NCBI GenBank assembly: GCA_963920635.1
Contig: OY987303.1
Span: 46,623,223-46,687,222, forward strand
From: Pseudeuparius sepicola
Taxonomy: Eukaryota > Arthropoda > Insecta > Coleoptera > Anthribidae
DNA length: 64,000 nucleotides
Direction: 5' to 3'
In this document: one piece after another, positions 57,945-64,000 of the stretch
Position numbering within the stretch: position 1 is the stretch's first letter
Layout of the letters: each line of letters opens with the position of its first letter
The notes under the pieces: model-generated
The model's database searches: none
What the model was told of the DNA's origin: nothing
The model's input: only the letters and a program-made list of their open reading frames with translations
Translations under genes and position numbers: made by a program

Positions 57945-58342
57945 AAAATCTGTCCTTCAAAGAGACAACCTTTTTTCAAATAAACTTCCCTGAGAAATGC
58001 AGGATATCCCAAGATATTTAAAAGTCAACCTTTTGAAAAAAAGAAGACAGAAAATTAGAATATACTAAGCTATCAAAAGCATATAAAATTCTTCATTTGT
58101 AGGTTACATACCAACCACACCAAAAAATCTTACCATAATATAAATTGGTTTGAGTTCTAGATCTATAATAACCACATTCTTGAAATAAATAAATGAAATG
58201 GGGTCAGAACATACAATGACATTCTTGTGAGAATAATTAATTTTATCCGGCACTCTAATTCGTTATAAAATAGTACGAGACAAAAGCTATTGACGGTACT
58301 GACAGATTTGGTTGTAAACAAGTATTTATATATAAAACTTAC

Positions 58343-58513
58343 CAAAATGGGTACATTTTGATGGGTAACTTGCTTTTGGGCAACTATAGCTGGATTAGAA
58401 GTGACAGTACCATTTATGACTGGTGAGCAACTTTGTTGCTTCTGGTACTGCTGGTTCAGTTGGTTTATGTGTTCTTTCGCCATGTTTGCTATGTTCGGAT
58501 TTGGCGGCACCAC
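58343..58513 (-). CDS. Spt20: SPT20-like gene, exon
   Basis: 171 bp, phase 0 at both ends (ATCATAG before GTGGTGCC; CATTTTG before GTAAGTTT). It encodes VVPPNPNIANMAKEHINQLN and QQYQKQQSCSPVINGTVTSN, ending HQNVPIL. The intron to the preceding exon is only 64 bp (58514-58577), in contrast to the other multi-kilobase introns. Confidence 0.8.
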
Positions 58514-58577
58514 CTATGATATTTATTTCGAAAATTGAACCATGCTTTCTAACCTAAGTTGTGCCTTTATTACATAC

Positions 58578-58748
58578 CTGTTGGACTTGGTTCTGTAGGC
58601 CTACTACTCGCAACTTGAGATCTGGATTAATGTCATGTCTTATCCGCACAGGTTTCCTGCCGCTTTCCGTAAATATCTCCGTGAATTGGTGTATATACCT
58701 ATGGGCATTTGCCCTCGATCCTAATGAAAATCTACATGCCACTCCATT
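58578..58748 (-). CDS. Spt20: SPT20-like gene, most 5' exon visible
   Basis: 171 bp, phase 0 at both ends (CTCTTTCAG before AATGGAG; CAACAG before GTATGTAA). It encodes NGVACRFSLGSRANAHRYIH, QFTEIFTESGRKPVRIRHDI and NPDLKLRVVGLQNQ. The pattern GSRANAHRYIHQFTE resembles GSKTDAERVVNQYQE of vertebrate SUPT20H as I remember it. This is the main basis for the name, supported by Gln/Ser-rich downstream exons. SPT20 is a structural subunit of the SAGA transcription coactivator complex in the nucleus. The N-terminal conserved domain is not in the window. An alternative is another Gln-rich coactivator. Confidence 0.75.
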
Positions 58749-58875
58749 CTGAAAGAGAAATTATTCAATTTAGTTACACAGAACAGATAGTCTATTGATC
58801 ATTTTCGAACACGTGACTTAGACAGGTCGGCCATTTTGCAAATGCACACAAAAATGTTGGCACATAAATACTTTG

Positions 58876-59226
58876 TCTTGAAATCGGCAGTGAAGTGTCC
58901 CAAAATCATCATTAAAAGCTCAGAAATCGGCACTGAAGTATTGTACGATTTTTTCAGTAAGTAGGCCTTGGCGAGATGTAAACATCAAATGTCAGACGCG
59001 GAGCCACCGCCCGTCAAAAGTGACCAAATATTCAATACCCGGCCAATAAAGGCCCATTTAACTTTTCGTACACATTGCGAAATTATTATCTATAGCAGCA
59101 CAATCTTTCAGGATAAATATTTTAGTAGGTTTGAATATCAATGGATTTGTTATAGAGGCTGCACAACAAGCAGCAGTTTGGTTTTTCTGTTCAAAGGCCC
59201 CGTACATCATTATACTTGATCTAGGT
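58876..59226. repeat. Repeat block shared with 37443-37880
   Basis: Same words as the other copy (TAGGCCTTGGCGAGATGTAA, GTCAAAAGTGACCAAATATT, TTAACTTTTCGTACACATTG) without the extra palindrome. It ends directly at the left TIR of the next element. Confidence 0.75.
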
Positions 59227-60080
59227 CTGGACCAACACTATATGAAAGACCCGAGCATCACGTAATATTTCATTGTTGTTTGCGAACTGGGGTGGCGCTG
59301 CACGACGAAAAAAATGGCGACTTATTATAGGTTATAACAGGGCTATTCTGTGGTTATAGGTATGTCAGTTTCTGATGTTTTGAATATCCCATATTTTAAA
59401 TATCTAGCTTTATTACCATTTCCGTCCTTTTTACAGTCACGAATTCTCTTTGCGTCAATATTTCGCAGTTTTATCATATTAACAGAACTTTTATAGGTAC
59501 ATTTGTTTGAGATAACATGAAATTTCCATGCTCATGAAGAAAATCGAATACGAAGACCATTATGTGAATTGCAAAAGAATAAACACTATCTTGGAATTAA
59601 GGGATGATCTGTTCAACCAGTTGAAGAAGCTAGAATTCTGGATATTACATTTTGGAAGAGTAGTTTGTAACATATGCAGAATGAAAATAAAAAAATATAT
59701 TGTTTGTAGCCCCAAAGCAAACCAATGGTCCATACTATAAGAAGAAACTAAAAAAATATGCTTTCTATACTTACTTACACTAAAACTATAGCCATGGACT
59801 TTATTTCAAATCAAAAGGTACCAAAATACTTTAGACTGGCCTTTCTTAATAAAATCTATGAATGAAACCTATGAAGGAACATAACAAACAAGCATTTTAT
59901 TTTATTTTGGAAGTTAAATTCGTTGTAAAACGCATTTGCATGCTTTTATTTTATAAAAAATTCTGCAACAATGGTGTTTTTAAAATTAATCCACCCTGTC
60001 ATTTTTTTGCGTCGTGTGGCGCCAGTGGCGATGGCTTCAAATAGCGCTATGCACAGGTCTTTAATATAGTGTTGGTCCAG
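59227..60080. mobile_element. TIR element with 25-bp ends and a short internal frame
   Basis: CTGGACCAACACTATATGAA at the left pairs with the complement of the right end, CTGGACCAACACTATATTAA. Partial copies are at 8065-8220 and 32785-33009. A plus-strand frame at 59528-59740 (HYVNCKRINTILELRDDL, KLEFWILHFGRVVCNICR) has no domain I recognise and may be chance. Confidence 0.7.
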
Positions 60081-61158
60081 CCTACGAATTACGAATATGT
60101 TCCATGTATTGACTCCTCTATAGCAAAATGGTGTCTGCTTATGCCACAAACATTGGAAACTATATAATTCATCTCTGTCACATGATACTTTGGTTAATAG
60201 ATATATGCGTAAACGGAACATATTATACGATAAATATTCAGACTTCCTGAAATATTCGTCTATGTAACAACGTCACCCGCCCACCCAAGCCACAGCACCC
60301 GACGTCCTGTCATGCTAACTGCCATTCTGTATGCCGCTCAATCAAAATATTAGTGGATATCTGTGTGATTTATTATAGTGTTATTCTTATTTATTATATT
60401 GTTTGTGTAGTTATCATGTTGTTAGGTGTGTATTATAGGTAAATTTATCATGGACAAGGATTACATGAAAGGGCAATACGAAATTGAATGCTTTCATGGA
60501 TCTAATAATCCAATGTTCACGTCTACCAAAATTCGTGGGATAAAACTGTAAAGGTTTGTATTTTGTAGTAATAGTAAAGTATAATAAGCAGAGAACATGG
60601 GGCTAGGGACCATCTTCAAAGCGCTTTTATGAAGGTGTCAGTGCTTATAAGTACTGAGCCTGAATTCCGTACCTAGGCCCAACCTTGCCAATAAAATTTG
60701 CAGAAAAACGCGACTGAATATTGACGAAAAACACTTCTCGACTAAATGTGGTTTCACGGGACATCCTAAGTCTGGAGGTTTGAGGTTAGAATTTTGAAAA
60801 TTCAACTTTCCTTGGAACTTTCACCGCAGATTAAGGTTATATCTCAGAACACTTCATATTTTTAGCCATGTTGCCAAATTGCCTTTTTAAAACATTTGTT
60901 ACGTCATAAGTGCTTCTCCGCCATATTTCGAAGAAAGTCTAAAAACTTACTAATAACGTAAATATTATTTTTAGAAATAATCGTAGGGTCCTATGCAAGT
61001 GTCCAGGAATTGTTTTATCAAGTTTGTAAAATTTCGTCAAGTACCCTATTAGGAACTGCCGTACAGAAACTCGCAAAGCTTGCAGACTTACGATAATCCG
61101 ATAACTCCCTGTCACAAAGGGGAATCATCAACTTAATATCAGGCGTGATCCAAGGATT
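60081..61158. other. No gene recognised
   Basis: A 33-codon frame opens with ATG at 60450 (MDKDYMKGQYEIECFHGSNN) but stops quickly, with no support for a gene. The remainder is AT-rich and non-coding. Confidence 0.35.
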
Positions 61159-61259
61159 GAATATAAAACACAGAAAGATTTTTAGTACCTGTAATAATTA
61201 TAAATAATAAATGATGTTTAGTGGCATATCAGGTAAAGGATATCAATTGAAAAAAATGT

Positions 61260-61304
61260 GTAGAAGACGCCGAAGTCTTCTACATCTCACCGCTACTAAC
61301 TATA
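61260..61304 (+). repeat. 45-bp direct repeat with hairpin, first copy
   Basis: It starts with the hairpin GTAGAAGAC-GCCGAA-GTCTTCTAC and continues ATCTCACCGCTACTAACTAT. The second copy is at 61671-61715. This copy lies in the loop of the tRNA-containing hairpin element. Confidence 0.8.
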
Positions 61305-61345
61305 TATCAATTGGAATAAATAACACCTAACCGATGGAACCCATA

Positions 61346-61417
61346 TCTCCGGTAGCTTAGTTGGTTAAAGTGCCTACGGCCACAGTAGGAGTCCCGGGTT
61401 CAAGTCCCAGCTGGAGT
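61346..61417 (+). pseudogene. tRNA-like sequence with good A and B boxes
   Basis: 72 bases fold as a cloverleaf: acceptor TCTCCGG/CTGGAGT (6 of 7 with wobble), D arm GCTT/AAGT, anticodon stem CCTAC/GTAGG perfect, T arm CCGGG/CCCAG (4 of 5) with loop TTCAAGT. TAGCTTAGTTGG matches the A box and GGTTCAAGTCC nearly matches the B box. The anticodon would be CCA (Trp), but position 33 is G instead of the near-universal U and the first acceptor pair is T-T. I therefore favour a tRNA-derived sequence over a working gene. Confidence 0.6.
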
Positions 61418-61670
61418 GCATTTTTTTCAATTGATATCCTTTACCTGATATGCCACTAAACATCATTTATTATTTATAATTATTACAGGTACTAAAAATC
61501 TTTCTGTGTTTCATATTCTGGCTTTGACATTGTAGGTTAGAATTTCCACGTTCGATCCTTGCAATAAGTCGCTATATGTCGAATATTGTGGGTGGAAGAA
61601 CAAATAGGAAGTTTACATAACCAACAATAATGAATGGTTTCCCTACACCCTCTAACCCCTTCTAGTAGCT

Positions 61671-61715
61671 GTAGAAGACGCCGAAGTCTTCTACATCTCA
61701 CCGCTACTAACTATA
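61671..61715 (+). repeat. 45-bp direct repeat with hairpin, second copy
   Basis: Matches 61260-61304 over its whole length and lies outside the hairpin element. The pair could mark boundaries of an older insertion. Confidence 0.8.
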
Positions 61716-62304
61716 CAGGGTTAACTATGACTTAGTACAAAAATTTTTACCACGTGCGCAGGGTGGCTTAAGAAAACATAGAAAAATATTTTTAGATTTT
61801 TTTTACGATCTTTAAAAAAACGGGTAAAGACCCCTATTTTCCCTGTAAATCCCCGCTTTTAATGACGTCATCCAATTTGGCTTCTGCAGGTACTGACAGC
61901 TGAAGTGATTTTCCGCGGTGTTGCCGTTGATTTAGGAACGGTGAAAATACCTTTTTACTCAAACAAATTTAAAAAATACATAAATAACAATCGATTTGAA
62001 TCTGTACAGATGCAGCGCTATTAGATTCCCCTTACCTTAGCTCGTATCCGGACCGGTTCCTAGTCTCGCGGAAAGCTGAGTACCGCGACACCACAAGCCG
62101 TCTCCCTTAATACCCCCGGAGCTCCTCTGATGAATTCTTGTCCACCATCTAACCTCTTCTGAAGCATAGATAAAGGATTTATTGTTCTGAAGCCTCGGCG
62201 GTATGAATTAAGCGACGTATCGGCCCGGTCGAGTCTATGAAACGTTTTTTCGACTGCTCCGCGTCATTTCACAACTTACTAGCTAGGCAACTAACTGTAC
62301 AAAC
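61716..62304. other. No gene recognised; GC-richer from about 62030
   Basis: No domain-bearing frame. The part from 62030 to 62250 is GC-richer with CG dinucleotides and may be the outer flank of the adjacent foldback element. Confidence 0.35.
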
Positions 62305-63289
62305 AAGGTTTGTTCCAACAGGGCCAATAACCGTGCTCAAGCACGTTCAGCGCATGCGCACTACCCCACTGGCTGTTCCAACTGAATTATGTACCTACCG
62401 ACACGGGACGATACACGCACTGTTCCAGCCGATTTATGGATCATTTGTGTATCGTCCTTGTACGATAAAAACGGTGCTTGGTCTAAAGCAATAACCGCGT
62501 GTATTGACATGCGCAGTGTATGGTCGTGTGACAGAGATAAACATTAACCTCATATTTTTGTTTTTACGTAGATAGGTTTAAATCGATGGCTGGGATCGTG
62601 TTTTTTATTTCTTGTTGGTTTTTGGCTTGTTGGGTAGGGCGGGGAATCGTTGAACAATTTTTCCGTTCCATCTGAAATTTTCTTTGGGATCATTTGTTCC
62701 AACTCGAATTTACGTACCGTCACAGAACTGTACATGAACTAGATGATAACCCTTAAAGAATGCATGCGCTAGTTTTGCACCGTTCATGTGCGATCCCAAA
62801 GAAAATTTCAGATGGAACGGATTGTGAATCAAATCGACCAAATCACGTTTTGTAACCGCACCTAACCTGCGTGTTTAATATGTGGCTAACCGAATGTTCG
62901 GTGGGCTAACCTCACTCTTCACTCTAAAAAATTATTGTTCAACGATTCCCCGCCCTACCCAACAAGCCAAAAACCAACAAGAAATAAAAAACACGATCCC
63001 AGCCATCGATTTAAAACCATCTACGTAAAAACAAAAATATGAGGTTATTGTTTATCTCTGTCACATGACTATACATTGCGCATGTCAGTACACGCGGTTA
63101 TTGCTTTAGACCAGGCACCGTTTTTATCGTACAAGGACGATACACAAATGATCCATAAATCGGCTGGAACAGTGTGCGTGTATCGTCCCGTGTCGGTAGG
63201 TACATAATTCAGTTGGAACAGCCAGCGGGGTAGTGCGCATGCGCTGAACGTGCTTGAGCACGGTTATTGGCCCTGTTGGAACAAACCTT
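62305..63289. repeat. Nested palindrome, 985 bp, next to a transposase gene
   Basis: Outer arms of about 358 bp (from AAGGTTTGTTCCAACAGGGC inward) pair closely with 62934-63289. Inside, an independent perfect 29-bp inverted repeat (62663-62691 with 62792-62820, core CCATCTGAAATTTTCTTTGG) encloses about 100 bases. The word TTTGTTCCAAC and variants recur in the arms. Pairing may extend a little outward (CTAGC/GCTAG-type words). The right edge lies 108 bp before the DUF4817 start codon. Confidence 0.85.
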
Positions 63290-63396
63290 TTCAAGTTTGG
63301 CTAGTAGCCGACGGAGGGCATTTGCGAATGTAACATGGCGTTATTTCCCAGTTTGGTCTTGATTTTCGCGGCAAATCGTTCAGCGTCTTTGTGAAA

Positions 63397-64000
63397 ATGC
63401 CGGAGTATTCGAACGCCGAGTTAACGGACATGGTTATAATGTACGGGAGATGCGATGAAAGTGCACATCGAGCTGCAGCAGAATACCGTATTCGTTTTCC
63501 TAACAGGGCAAATATGCCTAACCCACGTACTTTCGTGAACATTGTACAACGTATGCGAAACACTGGTGTTTTGCAAGCTCGAAGGGGTGGGCCTGGAGGG
63601 CAAATGAACATGGACGATGTTGAGTCAGTGCTTGATTTGGTGGAAGAGCAACCTTCCATAAGCACTACAGCTATTGCAAGGAGATTGGGAATATCTCAGA
63701 ACAAGGCAAGTAAAATAAAACCAATAAAACTGACTTCTACCAAAGACTATCCCATGTGATGGGATTGTCTTTGCTTGCACCTAATACCTACATAAAATTT
63801 AAAATGTAACAATACAATTATTTACAGGCATGGAGGATTCTAAGGGAAAACGGCCTTCACCCTTATCACATACAAAAGGTCCAAGCATTAGAAGCAAATG
63901 ATTTTCCGGTGAGAATGACCTACTGCACTTGGCTACGTGATCGAATCGCCCAAGACCCAAACTTTGTTTTCAACATTCTTTGGACAGACGAATGCTGCTT
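63397..64000 (+). CDS. DUF4817/IS630-type transposase, 5' part, runs off the window
   Basis: The ATG at 63397 opens exon 1 (to 63705), encoding MPEYSNAELTDMVIMYGRCD and RAAAEYRIRFPNRA, the DUF4817 helix-turn-helix, then a second winged-helix-like part (ISTTAIARRLGISQNKA). The intron at 63706-63827 starts GC (AAG before GCAAGT) and ends TTTACAG; this joins NKA-WRILRENGLHPYHIQKV in frame. FVFNILWTDECC at the edge is the first catalytic Asp region of the DDE_3 domain. Insect elements of this kind are Tc1/mariner relatives. The remaining catalytic part lies beyond 64000. An upstream in-frame GTG at 63391 is less likely as start. Confidence 0.8.

Larger units (their letters stand above)
61159..61519. 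mobile_element. Near-perfect hairpin element enclosing a tRNA-like sequence
   Basis: Arms 61159-61259 and 61419-61519 are inverted repeats of about 100 bp with one mismatch that I can see (GAATATAAAACACAG against GAATATGAAACACAG). The loop of about 160 bases contains the tRNA-like sequence. Such identity implies a recent origin. Confidence 0.85.

Noticed and set aside
61346..61417. Functional tRNA-Trp gene
   Set aside because: G at position 33, a mismatched first acceptor pair and the location inside a repeat element argue against a working gene.
58749..64000. N-terminal exons of the SPT20-like gene in the right end
   Set aside because: I looked on the minus strand for the conserved N-terminal domain and saw only repeats and the transposase; the exons are probably outside the window.
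1..64000. CRISPR arrays, operons, bacterial or phage genes
   Set aside because: No regularly spaced direct repeats, ribosome-binding sites or compact gene strings; introns and eukaryotic elements dominate.

Overview
This is an AT-rich animal nuclear sequence, most likely from an insect and perhaps a beetle. The evidence is spliced genes with GT-AG introns, one host gene spread over tens of kilobases, non-LTR and BEL/Pao retrotransposons, insect-type DUF4817/IS630 transposases and many long-inverted-repeat (foldback) elements. There is no prokaryotic gene organisation, operon or CRISPR array.

Host gene: the one conserved cellular gene I recognise runs right to left on the minus strand from 58.75 kb to its stop at 12.63 kb. 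Eight exons join with matching phases (171, 171, 115, 353, 337, 195, 212 and 51 bp; 534 codons plus stop). The product looks like the C-terminal part of SPT20, a SAGA coactivator subunit. The N-terminal exons are not visible and probably lie beyond the right edge. Its introns (64 bp to 11.9 kb) are filled with transposable elements.

Left flank (0-12.6 kb): a 4.3 kb terminal-inverted-repeat (TIR) element (3695-8002) carries a seven-exon gene for a DDE-like protein of a family I cannot name. Several foldback elements and two abutting Harbinger-like MITEs follow.

Last intron (12.7-24.6 kb): a CR1/Jockey-type LINE with both reading frames open lies on the minus strand, inside a larger pair of pogo-like TIRs. 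Its ORF1-ORF2 junction carries a canonical -1 slippery heptamer. Then come a decayed IS630-type transposase and a 2.5 kb hAT-like element holding a six-arm palindromic array.

Middle (24.8-44 kb): TA-flanked foldback elements, an internally deleted THAP/DDE4 transposase and a second, decayed LINE on the plus strand. That LINE copy is interrupted by foldback elements and, unexpectedly, by an SPT20 exon. It is followed by a Harbinger-like MITE, a SINE and more foldbacks.

Right part (44-64 kb): further foldbacks, a BEL/Pao integrase remnant, a second SINE copy split by a hAT MITE with a perfect 8-bp target duplication, a near-perfect hairpin enclosing a tRNA-like sequence, a nested 1 kb palindrome, and the 5' part of a DUF4817/IS630 transposase gene with a GC-AG intron running off the end.

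Family names come from remembered similarity, not from searches. Coordinates of degenerate repeats are approximate.
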